Made by a program: the position numbers and the translations under genes
Assembly (NCBI GenBank): GCA_900554465.1
Contig: USHF01000113.1
Location: 1-5,121, forward strand
Origin: an uncultured Collinsella sp.
GTDB taxonomy: Bacteria > Actinomycetota > Coriobacteriia > Coriobacteriales > Coriobacteriaceae
Length of the DNA stretch: 5,121 nucleotides
Direction: 5' to 3'
Notes under the pieces: model-generated
What the model saw: only the letters and a program-made list of their open reading frames with translations
Databases searched by the model: none
Told to the model about the DNA's origin: nothing
Shown: piece after piece, positions 1 through 5,121 of the stretch
Layout: each line of letters opens with the position of its first letter
Position numbering within the stretch: position 1 is the stretch's first letter

Positions 1-24
1 CTCGGAGATGTGTATAAGAGACAG
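1..24 (+). other. Nextera/Tn5 sequencing adapter remnant (not genomic)
   Basis: Bases 6-24 are exactly the 19-bp Tn5 mosaic end, AGATGTGTATAAGAGACAG. The preceding CTCGG matches the Nextera read-2 transposon adapter, so all 24 bases equal the 3' end of that oligonucleotide. This is untrimmed library sequence at a contig end, and genomic sequence starts at about base 25. The ATG at 8-10 lies inside the adapter, so any protein starting there carries the false N-terminus MCIRDR. Confidence 0.97.
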
Positions 25-25
25 G

Positions 26-1300
26 TCCAGTCCGCGCTACCACGCGCGCGAGGTGGCGGCCGAGATGGCGCGGCGCTACCGCTGCCCGCTCGTGTTGGGC
101 TCCGCCACGCCCTCGGCCGAGGCCCTCGACCACTGCCGCCGTGGAACGTATAACGGCACCACTTGGACGCGCGTCGAGATGCCCGAGCGCCCGGGACACG
201 CCGTGCTGCCCGAGGTCCGCATTGCCGACCTGCGCCGCGAGTTTTCGCACGGTAGCCGTTCAATGTTCTCTAAACCGCTGATGGAAGGTTTGGAGCGCGT
301 TGTAGAGCACCGCGAGAAGGCCGTGCTGCTGCATAACCGCCGTGGCTTTGCGCCGTTCCTGATGTGTCGCGAGTGCGGCTGCGTTCCCACCTGCAACCAC
401 TGCTCCACCGCGCTTACGTATCACGAGCGCACGCACACGCTGCAATGTCACACATGCGGATCCTCCTGGCGCGTGCAGCCGTATCCCGCGCCCACGAGTC
501 GTTGCCCCAAATGTGGCAGTCGCTACCTGGCAAAAATGGGGCTGGGCACGCAGCAGATCGAGGACGCACTGCACCAGATGCTGCCCGAGGACGTCGCCAT
601 CATCCGCATGGATGCCGATTCCACGCGCGGCAAGGATGCGCACAAAAAGCTGCTCGAGCAGTTCGATGCTGCCGATTGCGCCGTGTTGCTGGGCACCCAG
701 ATGATCGCCAAAGGCCTCGACTTTCCCGAGGTCACGCTCGTGGGTGTGGTCAATGCTGACTTCGCCCTCAAGCTGCCGGATTTCCGCGCAGGGGAGCGCG
801 CCTACGATTTGCTTGAGCAGGTCGCCGGTCGCGCCGGTCGCGGCGATCGCCCTGGCGAGGTCATCATCCAGACGTATCTGCCCGAGGATCCGGTCATCCG
901 CGCCGTCGCCGAGCACGATCGCTCGATCTTTACCGACTACGACCTGGACCAGCGCCGAGACGCACTGTATCCGCCGTTCGTGCGCCTGGTTAACATTTTG
1001 GTGTGGTCGGCAAGCCGCGACGATGCGCAGGATTATATCGGGCGCATTGCAAAGCTTCTTAAGCGCCGCTGGCATGCCGCCGCGCCCGACTTTTTGCGGG
1101 CGGGGAGCGCCGTGCCCCAGGTGCTGGGCCCGGCTTCGTGTGTAATCGAGAAAGCCAAGGACCGTTACCGCTTCCATCTGCTTGTGAAGTCGCCTGTGGG
1201 GTACCATGTCTCTGATGATATCGACGCCTGCCTCAAAGAGGTGGGCTCTGTGCGCGGCGTGAGCGTGAGCGTTGACGTCGATGCCTATGATTTGATGTAA
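26..1300 (+). CDS. priA: Primosomal protein N' (PriA), replication-restart helicase, 5'-truncated
   Basis: PriA is a cytoplasmic superfamily 2 DNA helicase that recognises abandoned replication forks and starts primosome assembly for reloading the replicative helicase. About 424 genomic residues remain, against roughly 730 in the family; the N-terminal DNA-binding domains, Walker A and the DEAH box lie upstream of the contig end. Numbered from the first genomic codon, the fragment has the PRYHAR stretch, motif III GSATP (25-29), and eight zinc-binding cysteines in four CxxC pairs (114/117, 123/126, 141/144, 160/163). Next come GLGTQQIE (172-179), motif V GTQMIAKGLDFP (223-234), motif VI QVAGRAGR (265-272), and the C-terminal domain with YPPF (315-318) and VLGP. 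The spacing between the third and fourth cysteine pairs is longer than in E. coli. The frame is intact to TAA at 1298. def follows 18 bases later, so the two are probably cotranscribed. Identity is very secure. Confidence 0.97.
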   Translation, partial: SSPRYHAREVAAEMARRYRCPLVLGSATPSAEALDHCRRGTYNGTTWTRVEMPERPGHAVLPEVRIADLRREFSHGSRSMFSKPLMEGLERVVEHREKAVLLHNRRGFAPFLMCRECGCVPTCNHCSTALTYHERTHTLQCHTCGSSWRVQPYPAPTSRCPKCGSRYLAKMGLGTQQIEDALHQMLPEDVAIIRMDADSTRGKDAHKKLLEQFDAADCAVLLGTQMIAKGLDFPEVTLVGVVNADFALKLPDFRAGERAYDLLEQVAGRAGRGDRPGEVIIQTYLPEDPVIRAVAEHDRSIFTDYDLDQRRDALYPPFVRLVNILVWSASRDDAQDYIGRIAKLLKRRWHAAAPDFLRAGSAVPQVLGPASCVIEKAKDRYRFHLLVKSPVGYHVSDDIDACLKEVGSVRGVSVSVDVDAYDLM

Positions 1301-1306
1301 CAACCC

Positions 1307-1313
1307 GAAAGGA
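1307..1313 (+). promoter_or_regulatory. Ribosome binding site that sets the def start
   Basis: GAAAGGA ends five bases before ATG 1319, a normal Shine-Dalgarno spacing. The in-frame ATG at 1313 overlaps this purine stretch and would leave no spacer, so 1319 is the more likely start. The two choices differ by only two residues. Confidence 0.7.
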
Positions 1314-1318
1314 TGGCC

Positions 1319-1855
1319 ATGGAAGCCAACGGAATCGTACTGTCGCCCGACCCTCGCCTGCGTCAGGAGTGCGCCGTGATCGAGGAGATCACCCCAGCGA
1401 TCGAGGCGCTTGCCGAGAAGATGAAGAAGATGATGTTCGAGAACGGCGGTTGCGGCCTGGCTGCTCCGCAGATCGGCGAGCTTATTCAGCTCGTCACCAT
1501 TGACTGCGACTACAGCGACAAGAACGACTACGACCCGTACGTGCTCATCAACCCTGTCATTGTTGAGCAGAGTGACCATCTGGTGCCGTTTAGCGAGGGC
1601 TGCCTGTCCATCCCTGGCATTAGCTGCGAGATCGAGCGTCCCGACCATGTCGTCGTCGAGGCGTACGACTTGGACGCAAACCTGATTCGCTACGAGGCTA
1701 CGGGCGACCTGTTCTGCGTGTGCCTGCAGCACGAGATCGATCACCTGCATGGCAACACTATGTTCGAGCGACTGAAGCCCATGCAGAGGCTCAAGGCCGT
1801 CAAGGAGTACCAGGACGCCCTGGCCCGCGGCGCTCGACCGGGCGAGACGGAGTAG
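1319..1855 (+). CDS. def: Peptide deformylase
   Basis: Peptide deformylase is a cytoplasmic metallohydrolase, usually with Fe2+, that removes the N-formyl group from the initiator methionine of nascent proteins. The protein has 178 residues from ATG 1319 (180 from the in-frame ATG 1313), a normal family length. All three signature motifs are intact: GCGLAAPQ (44-51), EGCLS (93-97, with metal ligand Cys95) and HEIDH (138-142, with ligands His138 and His142 and catalytic Glu139). The N-terminal start, with its SPDPRLR stretch, and the helical C-terminus after HGNTMFERL are typical. The gene sits 18 bases behind priA and is followed by an intrinsic terminator, so it is probably the last gene of that transcript. 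It reverses the modification made by Fmt, which is encoded next but beyond the terminator. Codon third positions favour C, as in priA. Confidence 0.98.
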   Translation: MEANGIVLSPDPRLRQECAVIEEITPAIEALAEKMKKMMFENGGCGLAAPQIGELIQLVTIDCDYSDKNDYDPYVLINPVIVEQSDHLVPFSEGCLSIPGISCEIERPDHVVVEAYDLDANLIRYEATGDLFCVCLQHEIDHLHGNTMFERLKPMQRLKAVKEYQDALARGARPGETE

Positions 1856-1920
1856 GTTTGTCCGTCCCCGGGGTGCCGTCGGGCCAGGGATGGGCGTCTT
1901 CGCTGATAGGTGCTTTGCTG

Positions 1921-1957
1921 AAAGAGCTGCTTTTATTGCGGCTCTTTCTTTGGTTTT
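1921..1957 (+). terminator. Rho-independent terminator after priA-def
   Basis: A 10-bp stem pairs 1921-1930 (AAAGAGCTGC) with 1938-1947 (GCGGCTCTTT), with one G-T pair and a 7-base loop (TTTTATT). A T-rich tail, CTTTGGTTTT, follows at 1948-1957. It lies 66 bases past the def stop. The A-rich 5' arm and T-rich 3' side are the classic intrinsic terminator form. Transcription of fmt therefore probably needs its own promoter or read-through. Confidence 0.85.
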
Positions 1958-1966
1958 GGGTATATT
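1936..1966 (+). promoter_or_regulatory. Weak candidate promoter for fmt-rsmB
   Basis: TATATT at 1961-1966 matches five of six bases of the sigma-70-type -10 box. The only nearby -35-like sequence, TTGCGG at 1936-1941, is poor, has a long 19-base spacer and overlaps the terminator stem. A promoter is expected between the terminator and fmt, and this is the best match I see, but it is weak. The rest of 1856-2062 holds no gene. Confidence 0.22.
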
Positions 1967-2026
1967 TGTTCTTGTTGAAATGTTATTGCGGATGGGCTGG
2001 TGACTTGGCTTTCCGCTGTTCTTTGT

Positions 2027-2056
2027 AGCCGTCTCGGCTTTGGTTGAGAGGAGACG
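2027..2056 (+). promoter_or_regulatory. Two alternative small hairpins at the fmt ribosome binding site
   Basis: AGCCG (2027-2031) pairs with CGGCT (2035-2039) around a 3-base loop. The overlapping CGTCTC (2030-2035) pairs perfectly with GAGACG (2051-2056), and that second helix covers part of the Shine-Dalgarno AGGAG (2049-2053). The two helices share bases 2030-2031 and 2035, so they exclude each other. Pairings are read directly; a regulatory role is inference, and short hairpins like these can arise by chance. Confidence 0.25.
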
Positions 2057-2062
2057 TTCTTT

Positions 2063-2983
2063 ATGCGTATTGTGTTTATGGGTACGCCTGATTTTGCTGT
2101 GCCTTCGCTGACTTCGCTTGTTGAGACAGGCAATGAGATTGCGCTTGTAATTACTCGTCCCGATGCTGTTCGTGGGCGTGGTAAGAAGCTTGAGCCTTCT
2201 CCTGTTAAGGCCAAGGCGCTTGAGCTGGGGTTGCCGGTTGTTGAGGCTAATCGTATGACGCCTGAGGTTGTTGAGGTGCTCCAGGCTGCCCAGGCTGATA
2301 TTTTCTGTGTGGCTGCCTATGGTTGCATTTTGCCCGATGAGGTGCTGCATATGGCGCCGCTTGGTATTGTGAATGTTCATGCTTCGCTACTGCCTCGTTG
2401 GCGTGGCGCTGCTCCCATTCAGCGTGCGATTCTTGCTGGTGATGAGGTTGCTGGCGTTTCTATCATGCGCATCGGGCACGGCGTGGATACTGGTGCTTAT
2501 TGTGCTCAGGCTTCCACGTCGGTTGCCGGTAAGCATGCTGAGGCGCTGACCATGGAGCTTGGTGAGCTTGGCGGTAAACTGCTTGCCTATACGCTTCCTT
2601 CTCTTGCCGATGGCACCGCCGTGTGGATCGAACAGGACGAGGCGCTCGTTACCCATGCTGCCAAGATTTCTAAGCAGGAGATGCGCCTGGATCCGCACAT
2701 GGCGGCGCTTGATTGCGTGCGCCATGTGCTGGCTTCGTCCGATACCGCGCCTGCTCGTTGCGTGATTGCCGGCAAGACCGTGCGCGTGCTCGATGCTGCG
2801 CCTGCTGATGTGTCGCTTGTTGAGGGTCAGGTTCTCGTTAAGGCCAAGCGTGTTTACCTTGGTCTTTCCGATGGCTCGGTTGAGTTGCTTGAGGTTAAGC
2901 CCGATGGCAAGCGTGCTATGGCCGCTTCTGCTTGGGCTGCTGGCCTGCAGGGTGCCGATCTTTCGTGGGGTGTTTTGTCATGA
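2063..2983 (+). CDS. fmt: Methionyl-tRNA formyltransferase
   Basis: Fmt transfers a formyl group from 10-formyltetrahydrofolate to Met-tRNA(fMet) in the cytoplasm, marking the tRNA for initiation. The protein has 306 residues, close to the usual 310-315. It begins with the family signature MRIVFMGTPDFAVPSL. The catalytic set is present: Asn104 and His106 in NVHASLLPRWRGAAPIQ (104-120), and Asp142 in GVDTGAY. The basic loop with GRGKKLEPSPVK (38-49) and the C-terminal tRNA-binding domain (about 205-306, with KISKQEMRLD and KPDGKRAM) are also present. Start ATG 2063 has AGGAG at 2049-2053, nine bases upstream. The stop overlaps the rsmB start (ATGA, 2980-2983), suggesting translational coupling. 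The first 40 codons end in T 24 times and in C twice, the opposite of def. Function is very secure; the cause of the codon shift is unknown. Confidence 0.98.
   Translation: MRIVFMGTPDFAVPSLTSLVETGNEIALVITRPDAVRGRGKKLEPSPVKAKALELGLPVVEANRMTPEVVEVLQAAQADIFCVAAYGCILPDEVLHMAPLGIVNVHASLLPRWRGAAPIQRAILAGDEVAGVSIMRIGHGVDTGAYCAQASTSVAGKHAEALTMELGELGGKLLAYTLPSLADGTAVWIEQDEALVTHAAKISKQEMRLDPHMAALDCVRHVLASSDTAPARCVIAGKTVRVLDAAPADVSLVEGQVLVKAKRVYLGLSDGSVELLEVKPDGKRAMAASAWAAGLQGADLSWGVLS
2966..2983 (+). promoter_or_regulatory. fmt-rsmB translational coupling junction
   Basis: The rsmB ATG (2980-2982) overlaps the fmt TGA (2981-2983). TGGGGT at 2966-2971, inside the end of fmt, is a modest Shine-Dalgarno eight bases before the ATG. 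Stop-start overlap of this kind usually lets terminating ribosomes re-initiate, so RsmB output is probably tied to Fmt translation. Confidence 0.7.
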
Positions 2984-4383
2984 GCAAGCTGTCTCCCGCG
3001 CGCAAGCTTGCGCTCGATGTGCTGATGGAGGCCGATCGCCGCGGCATGTATGCGCGCGATGTGTTGTCTTCCCGTGCTTCCGCCAAGGCTATTGACCAGC
3101 GCGATTCCGCTTTTGCCGCCCGCTTGGCGCTGGGTGTGGCCGCCACGCAGGGTATTTTGGACGAGCTGCTCGATCAGTTTCTCGATAAGCCCAAAAAGGT
3201 TGCGCCGCGCGTTCGCATGGCGCTTCGTATCTCGGCCTTCGAGATGCTCTACCTGCATACGCCGGGCCGTGTTGCCGTAAGTCAGGGAGTTGAGCTGGTT
3301 CGCTGCGGTGCTAAGTCCGCCGCTGGCTTGGCCAATGCTGTACTGCATAAGGTTGCGGACAATGTTGAGGACTTTGCTACTGCGTCCGATGTGGATGAGT
3401 CCGAGCGACGCTTGGTTCGTCTGTCGCGCCTGATGGGTCTTCCTCGCTGGCTGTGTGCTCGCATTATGGCGTCGTTTGACACGCCAGAGGGTGCGCTTAA
3501 CTTTGCCGGCAATCTGGCCCCCGCGCCGCTGGCCCTGCATGAGAACGCCTTTGCGACCAAGCCCGATCCGTATATCTCGCAGCTCGTCGCACCTGTCTTC
3601 CCGGGCTGCCATGCCCCGGTTGATGCCCAGGTTACCGTTGCTTCGGGTGCGTTTGAGCGTGCTGCCGCGGTGGCATCTGATCTCAACGCGCAACTTATCG
3701 CCACAGCTGCCACGCGCCCTGGTAGCTGCCTTGAGATTGGTGCCGGTCGTGGCACCAAGACCTATGTGATGATGTGCCAGGCCAAGCGTACGGGCTATGA
3801 GCGTCAGCATACGGCGCTCGATCTGCATGATCGCAAGTGCGATCTGAATCTCGCTCGCCTGCATAAGGCCGGTATTCAGGGCGTTCGTGCGGTTTCTGGT
3901 GATGCTTGCGAGCTTGATGAGGTGCTCACATCGTTTGATGCCATGCTTGGCGAGCCGGTTAAGTTCGACACAGTCTTTATCGATGCGCCGTGCTCTGGCA
4001 CCGGAACCATGCGTCGTCATCCCGAGATCCCGTGGCGCCTGACCGAAAAGGATGTGACGGTTGAGCTGCCCAAGCTGCAGCTGACGATGCTCAAGGAAGC
4101 CGCTGCGCGCGTGGCTGCTGGTGGCGAGCTTATCTATGCGACATGCTCGGTCTTCGACGAGGAGAACACACAGGTCGTGGAAGCGTTCCTGAACTCTCCC
4201 GAGGGCACCGGTTTTAGCCTGGAGCCGCTCTCCGAGGCGCAGATTCTGCAACTCCCCGAGTTCGATCAGGCCAAGAAGCTCGTATCCGTACGCCAGAACG
4301 ATCGAGGCCTCTTCCAAAGCGTGCCGGTAAACGCCGACTCCTACGACGGCCACTTCTGCGCCAGGCTGGTGCGCAACTCATAG
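2980..4383 (+). CDS. rsmB: 16S rRNA (cytosine-5)-methyltransferase RsmB (Sun/Fmu family)
   Basis: RsmB uses S-adenosylmethionine to make m5C at position 967 (E. coli numbering) of 16S rRNA. The protein has 467 residues, somewhat longer than E. coli RsmB (429). Residues 1-130 form a NusB-like helical RNA-binding domain (KLALDVL near the start, then ALRISAFEMLYL and GLANAVLHKV). The methyltransferase domain follows: motif I EIGAGRGTKT (252-261), motif IV DAPCSGTG (335-342, with the product-release Cys338) and motif VI YATCS (386-390, with catalytic Cys389). Motif I lacks the usual CAAPGGKT and resembles the general class I pattern instead; the usual QD segment before it is also not clear. Start 2980 is preferred over an in-frame ATG at 2932 inside fmt, since MSKLSPARKLALDVL is the natural family start. 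Family is secure; the exact target base is inferred from family membership. Confidence 0.93.
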   Translation: MSKLSPARKLALDVLMEADRRGMYARDVLSSRASAKAIDQRDSAFAARLALGVAATQGILDELLDQFLDKPKKVAPRVRMALRISAFEMLYLHTPGRVAVSQGVELVRCGAKSAAGLANAVLHKVADNVEDFATASDVDESERRLVRLSRLMGLPRWLCARIMASFDTPEGALNFAGNLAPAPLALHENAFATKPDPYISQLVAPVFPGCHAPVDAQVTVASGAFERAAAVASDLNAQLIATAATRPGSCLEIGAGRGTKTYVMMCQAKRTGYERQHTALDLHDRKCDLNLARLHKAGIQGVRAVSGDACELDEVLTSFDAMLGEPVKFDTVFIDAPCSGTGTMRRHPEIPWRLTEKDVTVELPKLQLTMLKEAAARVAAGGELIYATCSVFDEENTQVVEAFLNSPEGTGFSLEPLSEAQILQLPEFDQAKKLVSVRQNDRGLFQSVPVNADSYDGHFCARLVRNS

Positions 4384-4402
4384 AGATGCCCGGGTGGCTA
4401 AT

Positions 4403-4433
4403 TTGAGATGATTTCTCTGGGATGGGGATTAAT
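4403..4433 (+). promoter_or_regulatory. Weak candidate promoter for the membrane-protein gene
   Basis: TTGAGA at 4403-4408 matches five of six -35 bases. ATTAAT at 4428-4433 matches four of six -10 bases, but the 19-base spacer is long. A rival pair, TTGGGC (4457-4462) with CATAAA (4480-4485) at 17-base spacing, lies inside the inverted repeat downstream. I cannot choose between them. A promoter of its own is plausible because the gene is 133 bases from rsmB and differs strongly in composition. Confidence 0.25.
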
Positions 4434-4451
4434 AAATCGGGTGTGAAAGTA

Positions 4452-4490
4452 AGCGGTTGGGCTCGGTAAGTTTCCGATGCATAAACCGCT
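4452..4490. repeat. Two-tier inverted repeat upstream of the membrane-protein gene
   Basis: AGCGGTT (4452-4458) is perfectly complementary to AACCGCT (4484-4490). Inside, GCTCGG (4461-4466) pairs with CCGATGC (4474-4480) with T4478 bulged, leaving a 7-base loop (TAAGTTT). The result is a 13-pair, 39-base hairpin that ends 16 bases before the Shine-Dalgarno. No T-run follows, so it is not a standard intrinsic terminator for rsmB. It could be a leader RNA structure or a DNA operator, and a weak promoter-like pair overlaps it. Confidence 0.55.
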
Positions 4491-4516
4491 CGCAGATTTA
4501 ATATTGAGGGGTTAAG

Positions 4517-5095
4517 ATGATCGATCTTAACAATGACAAGATTGATAATCCTGAAGATAATACTCAGGAAAATGAAGAAGTTGAGAATTCTTCGATTAAA
4601 AAGCGGGTAATTATTGGTTCCGGTATCGTTGCTCTGCTTATTGCTGGTTGCGTCGGTGGTTATGCTGGTTACAATTACAAACAAGCATGTAGTGAACATA
4701 ATCAGCAGGTTGAAGTTTTGTATTCAAAGGCTAGCGATAGCGTTGTTGCCTTTAAAGCTGATCCTAGGCTACTAACATTTGAGCAACGTCTTGATACCAT
4801 TAGAAATGCTCAAAACAATAAAGAGATGTTGAATAAAGAAATCTCTGATGACAAATTTAAGTATGCTGATGGCACTTCCCCTGATTGGACGAAGTTGCTT
4901 AATAAATACGATTCCATCATTAAAGACTGCCGTAATGCTCAAAATAATGAGTGGAATACTTCTCTAGCTGACCATGTTAATTTTGATGTAAATTCTACTG
5001 AAGATACTGACTCTCTCCAGCAGCATATTAATAGCCTCAATGGTCTTCTTAATGATATTTCTAATAGGTACCGTCAAGATTCTTTCGCAAATTGA
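4517..5095 (+). CDS. Unrecognised single-pass membrane protein, AT-rich
   Basis: I do not recognise a family. The 192-residue protein has an acidic, Asn-rich N-terminus (1-27), a KKR patch (28-30), one hydrophobic glycine-rich segment (about 31-53), and a polar, Asn/Asp/Lys-rich remainder predicted helical. The basic patch before the segment favours the N-terminus inside and residues 54-192 outside. IAGC at 42-45 fits the lipobox pattern, so lipid anchoring at Cys45 is an alternative, although 27 acidic residues ahead would be unusual. Cys58 and Cys138 could pair outside the cell. RNAQNN occurs twice (96-101 and 139-144). ATG 4517 has GAGGGG at 4506-4511, five bases upstream. GC is about 36% by hand count, far below the neighbours, suggesting horizontal acquisition. 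It has its own leader and a probable terminator, so it looks monocistronic. That it is a real gene is likely: good ribosome binding site, sensible topology and a hairpin right after the stop. Confidence 0.8.
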   Translation: MIDLNNDKIDNPEDNTQENEEVENSSIKKRVIIGSGIVALLIAGCVGGYAGYNYKQACSEHNQQVEVLYSKASDSVVAFKADPRLLTFEQRLDTIRNAQNNKEMLNKEISDDKFKYADGTSPDWTKLLNKYDSIIKDCRNAQNNEWNTSLADHVNFDVNSTEDTDSLQQHINSLNGLLNDISNRYRQDSFAN

Positions 5096-5096
5096 T

Positions 5097-5120
5097 CGAG
5101 GCGGCCTCGGCCCCGCCTTG
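5097..5120 (+). terminator. GC-rich hairpin, probable terminator stem cut by the window end
   Basis: CGAGGCGG (5097-5104) pairs with CCGCCTTG (5113-5120) over eight base pairs, one of them G-T, around an 8-base loop. The stem starts one base after the TGA of the membrane-protein gene. The T-run of an intrinsic terminator would lie beyond base 5121, so it cannot be confirmed. Position and stem strength make a terminator the best reading. Confidence 0.6.
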
Positions 5121-5121
5121 C

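Noticed and set aside
1866..1873. CCCCGGGG palindrome shortly after def
   Set aside because: A short GC palindrome is expected by chance in this composition; it has no T-run and no flanking symmetry.
1720..2028. A small + strand frame with a hydrophobic C-terminus across the def end and spacer
   Set aside because: The apparent membrane stretch is the translation of the T-rich terminator region. It overlaps def in another frame and shows no convincing ribosome binding site.
260..2380. A 706-codon open frame on the minus strand covering priA, def and part of fmt
   Set aside because: It lies antisense to three certain genes and crosses an intergenic region. Its translation is low-complexity and rich in Arg, His, Leu and Gln, with no recognisable domain. 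Long antisense frames are common in high-GC coding DNA.
2932..2979. A 16-residue N-terminal extension of RsmB from ATG 2932
   Set aside because: It lies wholly inside fmt and does not resemble the family. ATG 2980 gives the natural RsmB start and the ATGA overlap with fmt.
2854..4353. A 499-codon open frame on the minus strand opposite fmt/rsmB
   Set aside because: It is a shadow of rsmB codon bias. The translation shows no domain, and rsmB on the + strand is certain.
5098..5114. Similarity of the GAGGCGGCC stretch near the end to SfiI-type cDNA cloning adapters
   Set aside because: Only about nine bases are shared and no full SfiI site (GGCC, five bases, GGCC) is present. The 8-bp hairpin directly after a stop codon explains the sequence better.
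1..5121. tRNA or rRNA genes, CRISPR arrays, insertion sequences
   Set aside because: I saw no cloverleaf, no regularly spaced repeats, no transposase frame and no genomic terminal inverted repeats. The only transposon sequence is the Tn5 mosaic end of the library adapter.

Overview
This is a 5.1-kb stretch of a high-GC actinobacterial genome, most likely from the class Coriobacteriia; a gut genus such as Collinsella is my best guess. The guess rests on gene order, protein style and base composition, not on a database match. All five genes lie on the + strand. The first 24 bases are not genomic: they match the 3' end of the Illumina Nextera (Tn5) read-2 adapter, so the window begins at an untrimmed contig end and the first gene is cut there.

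Layout: (1) 1-24, adapter. (2) 26-1300, the C-terminal ~58% of PriA, the replication-restart helicase. (3) 1319-1855, def, peptide deformylase, close behind priA. (4) 1856-2062, an intergenic region with a convincing intrinsic terminator (1921-1957), weak promoter-like sequence and small hairpins next to the fmt ribosome binding site. (5) 2063-2983, fmt, methionyl-tRNA formyltransferase. (6) 2980-4383, rsmB, a 16S rRNA m5C methyltransferase that overlaps fmt by an ATGA junction. (7) 4384-4516, an intergenic region holding a 39-base two-tier inverted repeat and weak promoter candidates. (8) 4517-5095, an AT-rich gene for an unrecognised single-pass membrane protein. (9) 5097-5120, a GC-rich hairpin, probably a terminator stem cut off by the window end.

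Four genes form a familiar actinobacterial housekeeping cluster. Fmt formylates initiator Met-tRNA, Def removes the formyl group from new proteins, RsmB methylates the small-subunit rRNA, and PriA restarts stalled replication forks. The terminator divides the cluster into priA-def and fmt-rsmB transcription units.

No complete new system is visible. The features most worth a second look are the AT-rich membrane-protein gene (about 36% GC by hand count, against roughly two thirds in a sampled part of priA) with its inverted-repeat leader, a sharp change in codon third-base use beginning after def, the divergent SAM-binding motif of RsmB, and the adapter artefact, which creates a false PriA N-terminus.
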